DNA of 23,512 nt from SFTH01 sp051878085. GTDB taxonomy: Bacteria; Bacillota; Clostridia; Christensenellales; Aristaeellaceae. This document shows, one piece after another, positions 14,673 to 21,256 of the stretch (positions within the stretch are counted from its first letter, which is position 1; each line of letters opens with the position of its first letter). The stretch covers positions 1 through 23,512 of the forward strand of contig JBJEJN010000016.1 of the NCBI GenBank assembly GCA_051878085.1. The letters are read 5' to 3'. The notes under the pieces are model-generated. The model did no database searches. It was not told the origin of the DNA and saw only the letters and a list, made by a program, of their open reading frames with translations. The position numbers and the translations under genes were made by a program.

Positions 14673-15635
14673 ATGAGAAAATTCAGAATCGGCATTGATG
14701 TTGGGGCAACCAATACCAAAATCGGCCTGTTTGACCGTGAAATGAACCTTCTGGACGCTGCAAGCACGCTCACGGATCAGGAAGCGGATCTTCCGATGCT
14801 GATGGACTTCATCGAATCCCTTGTGCGGCACATGCTCAAGCGCAACAGCATCAGCGTGGATCACCTGCTGGGCGTGGGCACCGCATTTCCTTCCTACATC
14901 GACTACAAGGCCGGCATCGTGGTGGAGACGGGCAACATCATCGCCCTGACCAACGCCCCGGTGCGCGACCTGCTGGAGGAACGCCTGGGCGTGCGCATCG
15001 TGCTGGACAACGACGCGAACCTGGCCGCACTGGCGGAGCACCGGCTGGGCGCGGGCATCGGTCAGGACAACATGATCTACGCCGCGCTGGCCACCGGCAT
15101 CGGCGGCGGCCTGATCCTCAACGGCAAGCTCTACCGCGGCGTGCACGGCATGGCGGGCGAGATCGGCCACATGTTCATCTCCGATTCCACCGGCTATTCC
15201 TGTCCCTGCGGCGTGACCGGCTGCGTGCAGTCCATCGCCTCCGGCGCATACATGGCGCAGTACGCCACCGACCGCATCAAGGAGGGCGAGGACAGCTCCA
15301 TCCTGAACTATGCGGGCACCCTGGCCGGCATCGACATGGAGGCCGTGGGCAAGGCCCTGCGCGGCGGCGATCCGCTGGCACTGGAGGTCGTCTCCCGGGG
15401 GGCGGAGTACCTGGGCCGCATGTTCCATTCCCTCAATCAGATCTTCGACATCGACTACTTCGTCTACGGCGGCGGCGTGGCCAAGCTGGGCAGCCCCTTC
15501 ATCGACCGCGTGGTGGCCGCCTACCGGCGCTATTCCATCAACGACGCGCGCCATCCCGCGCAGTTCGTGCCCGCAAAATTCGGCAACCAGGCCGGAATGT
15601 ACGGCGCGGCGCTCCTGATCACGGATGAAGCCTGA
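14673..15635 (+). CDS. ROK-family sugar kinase (glucokinase-like)
   Basis: 320 residues. The phosphate-binding motif DVGATNTK (9-16) opens the protein, the catalytic Asp lies in LDNDANLAAL (Asp114), and ATGIGGGLILNG (140-151) forms the second phosphate loop. GEIGHM (162-167) and CPCGVTGC (177-184) make up the zinc site of the ROK family. In the usual CGxxGCxE signature the Glu is replaced by Gln186. ROK kinases phosphorylate glucose or other hexoses, while ROK repressors carry an extra N-terminal DNA-binding domain that is absent here. Likely a glucokinase, but the sugar cannot be fixed. The ATG is 7-8 nt after GGAGGGG; an earlier ATG (14669) is out of frame. The next gene overlaps by 11 bp. 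Confidence 0.92.
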   Translation: MRKFRIGIDVGATNTKIGLFDREMNLLDAASTLTDQEADLPMLMDFIESLVRHMLKRNSISVDHLLGVGTAFPSYIDYKAGIVVETGNIIALTNAPVRDLLEERLGVRIVLDNDANLAALAEHRLGAGIGQDNMIYAALATGIGGGLILNGKLYRGVHGMAGEIGHMFISDSTGYSCPCGVTGCVQSIASGAYMAQYATDRIKEGEDSSILNYAGTLAGIDMEAVGKALRGGDPLALEVVSRGAEYLGRMFHSLNQIFDIDYFVYGGGVAKLGSPFIDRVVAAYRRYSINDARHPAQFVPAKFGNQAGMYGAALLITDEA

Positions 15636-16410
15636 TTTCCGCACAAAGAACCATATCCTAATGTCGCCGGACTGCTCGCTGCATCCCGGCGCGTTTTGTC
15701 TGCCGGAGACGGAGCATGTCCGCATCGGCGACGCACCATCGTGGCTGCGCGGCGTTCGTGCGCTGTTCGTCAGCGACGTGCACCTGCGCCCGAGCGTGAG
15801 CGACGCGAAGCTGCATGCGCTGATCGAGATCATCCGCAGCGCACAGGCAGAGCTTCTGCTGCTGGGCGGCGACTACGCCGAAACGGACGCGGACTGCGCG
15901 CGCTTCTTTCAGGCCCTGTCCGCCTGCGACTTCCCGCTGGGCGCGTACGCCGTTCCCGGCAACAACGATCCTCAGGATACGGAGGTTCTCGCCAGGATGA
16001 TGGCTCCGGCAAGGGTGGTTCTGCTCAAGAACCGCTGCGCGCAGGTCAATTTGAAGGGAAACCGGCTGGAGATCGGCGGCTGCGACGACCACAAGTACGG
16101 CTCTCCCCGCACGGCAGGCCTGTTCAGCGCGCGCGCGGACTATCGCATCCTGCTGTCCCACTACCCCGCGCGACCGGACTGCGCCTGCGAGCTGATGCTC
16201 AGCGGCCACACCCACGCGGGGCAGTTCAACCTGCTGGGCCTGACCCCCTACTCCATCGGCTTCGAGCACAGCTTCCGGCATATGGCGATTCGCGGGCTGC
16301 ACCGCATGGGCGGCATGCAGCTGCTGGTGGGCAACGGCATCGGCGTGAGCCGCCTGCCCCTGCGCGTCGGCGCGTCGCCGCGCATCTATCTGCTGGAATT
16401 TGGCATCTGA
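15625..16410 (+). CDS. Calcineurin-like metallophosphoesterase
   Basis: 261-residue two-metal phosphoesterase. All five family blocks are present: SDVHL (Asp51, His53), GGDY (Asp83), GNND (Asn114, where the usual GNHD has His), SHYP (His179) and SGHTHAGQF (His195, His197). Loss of the His in GNHD removes the usual general acid, a change also seen in the YkuE/LpxG-like branch. There is no clear signal peptide or membrane helix, unlike many YkuE relatives. It overlaps the kinase gene by 11 bp, so it is probably translated by coupling; no good ribosome binding site is visible. A start at 15661 is an alternative. The substrate is unknown. Confidence 0.9.
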   Translation: MKPDFRTKNHILMSPDCSLHPGAFCLPETEHVRIGDAPSWLRGVRALFVSDVHLRPSVSDAKLHALIEIIRSAQAELLLLGGDYAETDADCARFFQALSACDFPLGAYAVPGNNDPQDTEVLARMMAPARVVLLKNRCAQVNLKGNRLEIGGCDDHKYGSPRTAGLFSARADYRILLSHYPARPDCACELMLSGHTHAGQFNLLGLTPYSIGFEHSFRHMAIRGLHRMGGMQLLVGNGIGVSRLPLRVGASPRIYLLEFGI

Positions 16411-16441
16411 GCCGCACATCAAAATCCGGAGCATATCTGAT

Positions 16442-17653
16442 ATGAAACAAAACTGGAAGCGAAAGTTCTTCACCATCGCGGCGGGACAGATGGCCTCGCT
16501 GATCGGCAGCTCTGCGGTGCAGTTCGCGCTGATCTGGTGGATCGCCAGCGAGACGGCCTCGGTGACGCTGATGGGCCTGTCCGGCATCGTGGCCTTCCTG
16601 CCTGCGGCGGTCTTGAGCCCGGTGGCGGGCATCGCAGCGGACCGCTGCTCCCGCAAGGCCATCTGCATCGCGTCGGATCTGTTCATTGGCGCGGTGGCGG
16701 CGGTCTTCGCGCTGCTGCTGTGGCGCTTCGAGCTGCCGGTGTGGACGGCGCTGCTGATCCTGTTTCTGCGCAGCGTTGGCAACACCTTCCAGCAGCCGGC
16801 GATTCAGGCGCTCATCCCCCAGTTCGTGCCCGAGGAGGAGCTGATGCGGGTGGGCGGCTGGAACCAGATGATGAGCTCCGGCTCCTTCCTGCTGGGGCCT
16901 GCGCTGGGCGCGGTGCTGTACGCGGCGTTCCCGCTGCCGGTGGTGCTGCTGACCGACCTCATCGGGGCGGTGCTGGCAAGCTCCCTGCTGGCGGCGGTGT
17001 CCATCCCCCCGATGCAGCGCGTCCAGCATGAAAAGCGCGGCTCCCTGCACGAGCTGCGCGAGGGCCTGCTGGTGTTCCGGGAGGATCGAAGGCTGGGGCT
17101 GATGATCGCTGCGGAGACGCTGAGCATGATCTTCATCCTGCCCATGGCCTCCTTCTATCCGCTGATGACCAGCGACTACTTCCACGCCTCCGCCTGGCAC
17201 GGCAGTGCCGTGGAGATCGCCTACGCTCTGGGCATGATGGTTGCCGCCTTCCTGATGGGCAGCGTGATCAGGCCCCGCCGTCCGCTGTGGGCCGCCTATC
17301 TGGGCATGCTGGGCATGGGTCTGGCCTGCGCGGTCTGCGGAATTCTGCCGCCGCAGATGTGGGCGTGGTACGTCTTCACCCTCGCCTGCGCGCTGCTGGG
17401 TGCGTTCTGCAACGTGCACAACGTGCCGCTGGTCGCCTACATGCAGGCCACCATCCCCGGCGAGAAGATGGGCCGCGCCTTCGCCCTCACCGCGCTGATG
17501 TCCTCCATTGCGCTGCCGCTGGGTCTCGCCGTCTGCACCCCCATCGCCGAGCAGATCGGCGTGCACCGCTGGTTCCTGATCTCCGGCGTGGGCATCTGCC
17601 TGATTACCCTCCCCGCCATGGTGCTGCACCTGCGATTGGAGCGCCAGAAATGA
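16442..17653 (+). CDS. MFS efflux transporter
   Basis: 403-residue membrane protein with about 12 helices in two halves. The loop after helix 2 carries the MFS motif A, here GIAADRCSRK (family G-x-x-x-D-R-x-x-R-K). The opening AAGQMASLIGSSAVQFALIWW is the pattern of drug exporters of the MefA/EntS type. ATG 16442 is preferred because it has GGAG 10 nt upstream and starts with the usual MKQNWKRKFF; an in-frame start at 16400 would overlap the previous gene. It is the last gene of the ROK kinase operon. The substrate is not predictable. Confidence 0.9.
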   Translation: MKQNWKRKFFTIAAGQMASLIGSSAVQFALIWWIASETASVTLMGLSGIVAFLPAAVLSPVAGIAADRCSRKAICIASDLFIGAVAAVFALLLWRFELPVWTALLILFLRSVGNTFQQPAIQALIPQFVPEEELMRVGGWNQMMSSGSFLLGPALGAVLYAAFPLPVVLLTDLIGAVLASSLLAAVSIPPMQRVQHEKRGSLHELREGLLVFREDRRLGLMIAAETLSMIFILPMASFYPLMTSDYFHASAWHGSAVEIAYALGMMVAAFLMGSVIRPRRPLWAAYLGMLGMGLACAVCGILPPQMWAWYVFTLACALLGAFCNVHNVPLVAYMQATIPGEKMGRAFALTALMSSIALPLGLAVCTPIAEQIGVHRWFLISGVGICLITLPAMVLHLRLERQK

Positions 17654-17711
17654 ATATGTGAACGGCGGGATCGAAAAACCCCAGGAGAGCGCTAGAGGGC
17701 CGCAGCCTATT

Positions 17712-17866
17712 TTGCCTCCCTTGTGTAAAGGGAGGTGGCACGGCGCAGCCGTGCCGGAGGGATTGTCTGTCTGAACACATCGGAACTACAGCTGCAACCG
17801 TCGAAGATGCGGGAACAATCCCTCAGTCAGCTACGCTGACAGCTCCCTTTACACAAGGGAGCCTAA
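17712..17866. mobile_element. MITE-like palindromic element
   Basis: About 155 bp with imperfect terminal inverted repeats of about 50 bp. The left end (17714-17766) and the reverse complement of the right end (17815-17863) share TCCCTTGTGTAAAGGGAG and GGGATTGT. Each end is built of two smaller hairpins. Left: CCTCCCTT/AAGGGAGG and GGCACGGC/GCCGTGCC. Right: GTCAGC/GCTGAC and CTCCCTT/AAGGGAG. There is no transposase frame, so movement would need one in trans. The last 12 bp (CACAAGGGAGCC) recur at 17891-17902. Target-site duplications could not be identified. Confidence 0.7.
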
Positions 17867-17933
17867 GGAGGAAACGCAACTGCAGTTTTGCACAAGGGAG
17901 CCATGCTTGTAAAAGTCTTTTTTGACAAGCTGC

Positions 17934-17960
17934 GCGGCGGGGTGAGGCACCCCGCCCTAC
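17934..17960. repeat. REP-like hairpin repeat, copy 3
   Basis: The same 9-bp stem GGCGGGGTG/CACCCCGCC and CCTAC tail as the copies near 11.7 kb, with an AGG loop one base shorter. It lies 6 kb from the other copies, so the repeat is dispersed. Confidence 0.8.
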
Positions 17961-18004
17961 ATTTTCGTTTTGAGACAAAACCTTCTATTATTCAAAAAGG
18001 AATG

Positions 18005-18029
18005 CCCCGGAGCGCCCTGCGCTCCGGGG
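18005..18029 (-). terminator. Terminator hairpin downstream of yjdF
   Basis: A perfect 11-bp stem (18005-18015 with 18019-18029) around a 3-nt loop. On the minus strand it is followed by CATTCC and then TTTTT. Confidence 0.65.
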
Positions 18030-18081
18030 TCGGCGTTTGCGGCGCAATGATCGCATTCGTCCCATTCCGGGAGGATTGCGC

Positions 18082-18489
18082 TCAGTGGCCGCGGTGTCTG
18101 GCCTTCCTCTTCTCCTGACGAAGCTGGAACCTGCGCTCCGCTTCCTCCTCTTGCCGCTCCCTGCGGTCGGACTTGCGCTGCGCGGCGCGCAGCTCCCGAT
18201 CCAGCTGAAGGGCCTGCTGGGAGCGCGTGCCCACGCTACCGCCGGTTTCCCGGGCGGCCTGGCGCTGGCGGCGCTTGGGGTTCGTTGCCATGGGGCTGCG
18301 CGGAGCGTCCTCCACGGCGGGCGAGTAGCGCAGATGGGGAAACTCCTTCTGCACCCACTCCAGCACCTCGATCTCGCTGGGCTCCGGCCCGACCACCTGC
18401 CGGGCGACGCTGAGCCTGCCGTTCTCGCGGCGCTCCACAAGAATCGCGTAAAAGGGATCGTCGAAATAGACCAGGATGGTGACCGACAT
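18082..18489 (-). CDS. yjdF: YjdF family protein (DUF2992)
   Basis: 135 residues. The N-terminal domain opens with VTILVYFDDPFYAILVERRENG, and GPEPSEIEVLEWV follows. The middle carries the family's NPKRRQRQAARE, and the C-terminal third is a highly charged helix ending ERRFQLRQEKRKARHRGH, the typical YjdF tail. The molecular role of YjdF is unknown; in other Firmicutes the gene is controlled by a riboswitch that binds azaaromatic compounds, which suggests a role in coping with such molecules. The start is ATG 18489, 8 nt after AGGAGG; the frame is open further upstream but crosses the structured leader. The gene has its own promoter and terminator. Confidence 0.85.
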   Translation of the reverse strand: MSVTILVYFDDPFYAILVERRENGRLSVARQVVGPEPSEIEVLEWVQKEFPHLRYSPAVEDAPRSPMATNPKRRQRQAARETGGSVGTRSQQALQLDRELRAAQRKSDRRERQEEEAERRFQLRQEKRKARHRGH

Positions 18490-18622
18490 ACTGCATTCCT
18501 CCTGTGTGCCGGCAGTTTGATTCGGATCGGTGGACGACCCCACAGGAGGGAGGGTTACTGATGGCGGCAAGCCGCCACGTCCGGACTACCTACCGGACCG
18601 TGTTTTTCCGATCCGCTCCGGC
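18490..18622 (-). ncRNA. Structured yjdF leader, candidate yjdF riboswitch
   Basis: About 133 nt between promoter and start codon. Visible helices: a long-range GGATCGG/CCGATCC pair (18608-18614 with 18524-18530); GTCCGG/CCGGAC (18593-18598 with 18579-18584); and GGCGG/CCGCC with a CUUG loop (18572-18576 with 18563-18567), followed by CATCAGTAACC. A nine-base stretch CCTCCTGTG (18549-18541) is the exact complement of the Shine-Dalgarno region CACAGGAGG (18506-18498). This gives an obvious off state in which the ribosome binding site is covered. The yjdF motif RNA is known upstream of yjdF genes in Firmicutes. Assignment rests on gene context plus structure; I did not align it to the family consensus. 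Confidence 0.7.
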
Positions 18623-18628
18623 TTCTCC

Positions 18629-18657
18629 ATTGTAGCAGAATTTTCTATCCCTGTAAA
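18629..18657 (-). promoter_or_regulatory. Promoter of the yjdF leader
   Basis: TTTACA, 17-bp spacer, TACAAT on the minus strand, with TG one base before the -10. The -35 lies 5 bp past the stop codon of the LysM gene. Confidence 0.85.
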
Positions 18658-18661
18658 CCGC

Positions 18662-19498
18662 TCAGTCGCACACGCCCAGCTTGAGCACCTGGCCCGGGAA
18701 GATCAGGTTCGGGTTGGAGATCTGGTTGATGGAGGCGATGCGCCGCCAGTTCAGATCGAAGCGCTGGGCGATGGCGGACAGGCTGTCGCCCTTGCGCACG
18801 GTGTAGCTGTCGCAGCAGGGGTAGGGCACCGAGGCATCCACCCGAAGGTAGAGCCGCTGTCCGGGCAGGATCAGATCGGGGTTCTGGATGTCGTTGATCT
18901 TCACGATGGAGTCCACGCTGGTGCGGAACAGCCGCGCGATGCCGCTGAGGGTGTCGCCGTAGGCCACGTTGATGCAGATCAGCTTGGTGCGCGCAGGCTC
19001 CCCCTCCTCCGGCGGCGTGGGCAGCACGATCTCCGCCTTCAGCATGCCCGAGGTGAAGCGGCTCACCGGNNNNNNNNNNNNNNNNNNNNNNNNNNNNNNN
19101 NNNNNNNNNNNNNNNNNNNNNNNNNNNNNNNNNNNNNNNNNNNNNNNNNNNNNNNNNNNNNNNNNNNNNCCGTTCAGCGTCTCGAACAGCATCGCCGGGC
19201 GCAGCGCATAGTCGTAGCCGGAGATCGCCTGCACGAAGCGCTGGGCCTGAGAGCGCGCTCCGGCTTCGTCCTCTGCGGTGAGGTAGTGGTAGAAGCCGAT
19301 GCGCAGCGCATTTTCACGGGCGTTCTCCACCAGCTGATTCAGCCGCGCGTCGGTGTAGTCGTCCCCGGCGGTTGCCCGCAGCACCGCCGCGCCGATTCCC
19401 TGGTTTTTGTAGGCCGCAAAGTTGGCGGCGGTGGCGAATTCGTTCACGGTCACGCCCTCAAAGAGCACCTCTCCCCTGGGTGGCAATGATTTGGCCAT
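18662..19498 (-). CDS. GH25-like domain protein with two LysM repeats (interrupted by assembly gap)
   Basis: The N-terminal part (109 residues visible) follows the GH25 lysozyme-like barrel pattern: opening GVTVNEFATAANFAAYKNQG, then GFYHYLTAEDE (family GFYHY), then RPAMLFET. In active GH25 enzymes the first strand has Asp (GIDVS) and the later one Asp-x-Glu (LDVE). Here these positions read GVTVN and LFE, so the catalytic acids appear lost. After the gap come two LysM modules (about 45 residues each; YGDTLSGIARLF...PGQRLYL and KGDSLSAIAQRF...PGQVLKL) that bind peptidoglycan-type glycans. The 100 Ns hide an unknown number of residues, so the length is not known. Next to spoIIID, a spore cortex or coat location is likely. 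AAGGA is 9 nt from the ATG. Confidence 0.85.
   Translation of the reverse strand: MAKSLPPRGEVLFEGVTVNEFATAANFAAYKNQGIGAAVLRATAGDDYTDARLNQLVENARENALRIGFYHYLTAEDEAGARSQAQRFVQAISGYDYALRPAMLFETLNXXXXXXXXXXXXXXXXXXXXXXXXXXXXXXXXXXPVSRFTSGMLKAEIVLPTPPEEGEPARTKLICINVAYGDTLSGIARLFRTSVDSIVKINDIQNPDLILPGQRLYLRVDASVPYPCCDSYTVRKGDSLSAIAQRFDLNWRRIASINQISNPNLIFPGQVLKLGVCD
19070..19169. other. Assembly gap (100 N)
   Basis: Exactly 100 Ns, the conventional placeholder for a scaffold gap of unknown size. It falls in the GH25-like domain. The frame happens to stay open across it, but this has no meaning because the true length is unknown. Confidence 0.97.
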
Positions 19499-19522
19499 AC
19501 CCTCACATCCTTCCTGCCTGCG

Positions 19523-19550
19523 ATTCTATGTCCTCCCGCCGGGAATTAGC
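19523..19550 (-). promoter_or_regulatory. Possible sigma-E promoter of the LysM/GH25-like gene
   Basis: CATAGAAT (19530-19523) matches the sigma-E -10 CATACAAT at 7 of 8 positions; GCTAATT, 13 bp upstream, is a 5/7 match to the -35. Predicted by eye only. Confidence 0.35.
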
Positions 19551-19554
19551 ACCC

Positions 19555-19583
19555 GCATGGTGGAAAGCGGACGCGCATAGCCT
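19555..19583 (+). promoter_or_regulatory. Possible sigma-E promoter of spoIIID
   Basis: GCATGGT, 14-bp spacer, CATAGCCT: partial matches to the sigma-E boxes (k-m-ATATT and CATACAmT) with correct spacing, 24 bp before the spoIIID start. In Bacillus spoIIID is transcribed by sigma-E. Confidence 0.35.
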
Positions 19584-19607
19584 GAACCGAGCGAGGGGGG
19601 AGGGCAT

Positions 19608-19880
19608 GTGAGGGAAGAGGTTCGCCTGCGGGTGATGCAGGCGGCGGAACACATCCTGGAGACCGGAGCCACGGTGCGCGCCTGCGCGGGCAAGTTCGGC
19701 GTGAGCAAGACCACCATCCACAAGGACATGCGCGAGCGCCTGCCGAAGATGGACGGCGATCTGAGCAGGCGCGTGGACGCGGTGCTCCAGAGGAACCTTC
19801 AGGAGCGGCACCTGCGCGGCGGCGAGGCGACCCGCAGAAAGTACAGCGAGCTGCGGAATCCGGACGGTTCCGCGGACTGA
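19608..19880 (+). CDS. spoIIID: Sporulation transcriptional regulator SpoIIID
   Basis: 90 residues against 93 in B. subtilis. SpoIIID is a small DNA-binding protein that acts in the mother cell after engulfment, activating and repressing many sigma-E genes and helping to switch to sigma-K. The helix-turn-helix is TVRACAGKFGVSKTTIHKDM (about 22-41), followed by RERLPKMDGDL and the diagnostic HLRGGEATRRKY basic region (about 68-79). The start is GTG: the overlapping ATG at 19606 is followed at once by a stop. AGGGGGGAGGG supplies the ribosome binding site. It is divergent from the LysM/GH25-like gene and precedes the Cys-rich gene. Its presence marks the organism as a spore former. Confidence 0.95.
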   Translation: MREEVRLRVMQAAEHILETGATVRACAGKFGVSKTTIHKDMRERLPKMDGDLSRRVDAVLQRNLQERHLRGGEATRRKYSELRNPDGSAD

Positions 19881-19978
19881 TCATTTGAAGGAACGACGTG
19901 CGCTGGGGCGGCCTGCGGGGTCGCCCGTTTCCATTGATGAAAAGGACGCTCCCTCCCCCCATAGGTTTCATGGCAGAA

Positions 19979-20009
19979 TGCGCGGCGTTTTTCGCCGCGC
20001 ACCCTTTTT
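19979..20009 (+). terminator. Intrinsic terminator after spoIIID
   Basis: A perfect 9-bp stem TGCGCGGCG/CGCCGCGCA (19979-19987 with 19993-20001), loop TTTTT, then CCC and TTTTT (20005-20009). The 98 bp between the spoIIID stop and this hairpin hold no gene. Confidence 0.8.
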
Positions 20010-20027
20010 CCCCGGGGTCATAGTATG
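20001..20027 (+). promoter_or_regulatory. Possible sigma-K promoter of the Cys-rich gene
   Basis: ACC, 15-bp spacer, CATAGTATG, close to the sigma-K pattern (mACm ... CATAnnnTA), 46 bp before the start codon. Short motif, so chance is possible. Confidence 0.35.
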
Positions 20028-20072
20028 CAGCGTGGGCACGGAGCCCACATTCTGACCCGAGGAGGTATGAAC

Positions 20073-21086
20073 ATGTCGTTTTACAGCTACAAGAACTGCA
20101 ATTCGGAAGCCTGTCCCGGCAACGTGAGCGGCAACATACTCACCGGCTTGAACAAGAAGGTCTGCATTCAGGTCAAGAACGTCTACGATTCCTGCCTCAG
20201 CCAGCAGCAGCTGGATAACCAGCGCGTGGTCATCGAGAACATCGTGCCCGTGCTGCCCAACAGCTGCAATTGCAACTGCAACGTCAACACCAGCGGCTGC
20301 CGCTGCAGCTGCCATGAGAACGTGTGCACCTGCTCCTGCTCCAGCTGCAACGCCGGAATCAGCCACGCGGAGGCCGTGGAGAACGCCGAAAACAGCCCCT
20401 GCCCGCTGCCCCAGCCCTGCGGCGCATGGACCTTCGAGAGCTGCCGCAGCTCCACCACCAAGGGAACCATCTCCAACCTGAACATCGAGCGCATGTGCGA
20501 CCGGCCCCAGTTCGCCCGGGTGCGCTGCTCTGTGGAGGTCCCCGTGGACGTACTCTTCGTCGACCAGCGCTGCCAGGAGTGGATGGGCCAGACCAGCATC
20601 TGCGTCGACCGCGACGTGCTGCTGTGCATCCCGGAGGACTCCATCATCCCCTTCACCCTCGAGAGCCTCGTGAGCGCGATTTGCGTGTCCGGCACTTACA
20701 TCGGCAACTGCACCTTCGAGATCACCATCTGCGTCACCATCGTCCTGAAGGTACTCGCAGAGGTGGACATCATGGTTCCCACATACGGCTTCTGCGAGGT
20801 GCCCCCCTGCGAGGAATTCGCGGAGAACGTCTGCGACGAGTTCTTCTCGCTGCCCCTGTTCCCCCAGTCCTCCTGCGCCTTTGAGGAGGTGGGCGGCGCA
20901 AACCACGGCGTCTCCAACGGCGCGACAGCCACGGCGGCCACCGGCGGCAGCTACGCCTGCGGTACCTGTGCAGGCGGCGGCAAGGCCGCGACGGCCTCCA
21001 CCTGCTCCCACTGCGGCACCACCTGCCTCTCCGGACAGGGCTCGCTGTGCCCGCGCTGCGGCTGCACCATGACCAGCGTCAGCTGA
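20073..21086 (+). CDS. Cys-rich protein, probable spore coat or exosporium component
   Basis: 337 residues with 37 Cys (11%). Three regions can be seen. About 1-60 is an N-terminal region with the KVCIQVKNVYDSC segment often found in clostridial coat-associated proteins. About 65-90 is a dense Cys cluster with spacing one or two (SCNCNCNV, CRCSCHENVCTCSCSSC). About 120-280 is a beta-rich, hydrophobic domain with regularly spaced Cys (VDVLFVDQRC, ICVTIVLKVLAEVDI). After a Gly/Ala/Thr linker the last ~40 residues hold two zinc-ribbon-like pairs (CSHCGTTC and CPRCGC). There is no signal peptide, as expected for mother-cell coat proteins. ATG 20073 is 7 nt from AGGAGG; an ATG at 20067 is too close. 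It follows spoIIID with a sigma-K-like site. C. difficile CdeC is an analogue, not a proven homologue. Confidence 0.8.
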   Translation: MSFYSYKNCNSEACPGNVSGNILTGLNKKVCIQVKNVYDSCLSQQQLDNQRVVIENIVPVLPNSCNCNCNVNTSGCRCSCHENVCTCSCSSCNAGISHAEAVENAENSPCPLPQPCGAWTFESCRSSTTKGTISNLNIERMCDRPQFARVRCSVEVPVDVLFVDQRCQEWMGQTSICVDRDVLLCIPEDSIIPFTLESLVSAICVSGTYIGNCTFEITICVTIVLKVLAEVDIMVPTYGFCEVPPCEEFAENVCDEFFSLPLFPQSSCAFEEVGGANHGVSNGATATAATGGSYACGTCAGGGKAATASTCSHCGTTCLSGQGSLCPRCGCTMTSVS

Positions 21087-21100
21087 TCTGCATCAAAAAT

Positions 21101-21128
21101 GCGGCCGGAAAGCATGCTTTCCGGCCGC
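21101..21128. terminator. Perfect 28-bp palindrome, terminator between convergent genes
   Basis: Two perfect 14-bp arms (GCGGCCGGAAAGCA and its complement). On the minus strand the stem is followed by TTTTT (complement of 21095-21099), which would end the transcript of the convergent membrane-protein gene. On the plus strand it lies 14 bp after the Cys-rich gene but has no T run. Confidence 0.75.
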
Positions 21129-21256
21129 AGCAGAATCCCGCATGGGTCGCATTTGCCGATTCCAAAGCTGCCCATCCCGCCTTCGGGTGGGCTTGATATA
21201 GGCGCCGGCACGAATCTACACCAGGAACTTACGAAAGCCGCCGGCGCTGCTGCCGC

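Larger units (their letters stand above)
17654..18081. other. Gene-free stretch filled with repeats
   Basis: 428 bp between the MFS gene and the yjdF gene. It holds a MITE-like element (17712-17866), a 12-bp echo of its right end (17891-17902), a REP-like hairpin (17934-17960) and a terminator (18005-18029). The short open frames here read through the repeats and are not supported as genes. Confidence 0.8.

Noticed and set aside
17888..18118. 76-codon frame beginning MHKGAMLVKVF
   Set aside because: Reads through repeat remnants, a REP-like hairpin and the yjdF terminator; no ribosome binding site.
18530..19489. 319-codon plus-strand frame spanning the N gap
   Set aside because: Antisense to the LysM/GH25-like gene; continuity across unknown bases is meaningless.
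21202..21247. Inverted repeat GCGCCGGC/GCCGGCGC after the small membrane gene
   Set aside because: 30-bp loop, no T run, and GC-rich 8-mers of this kind are expected by chance here; the palindrome at 21101 is the better terminator.
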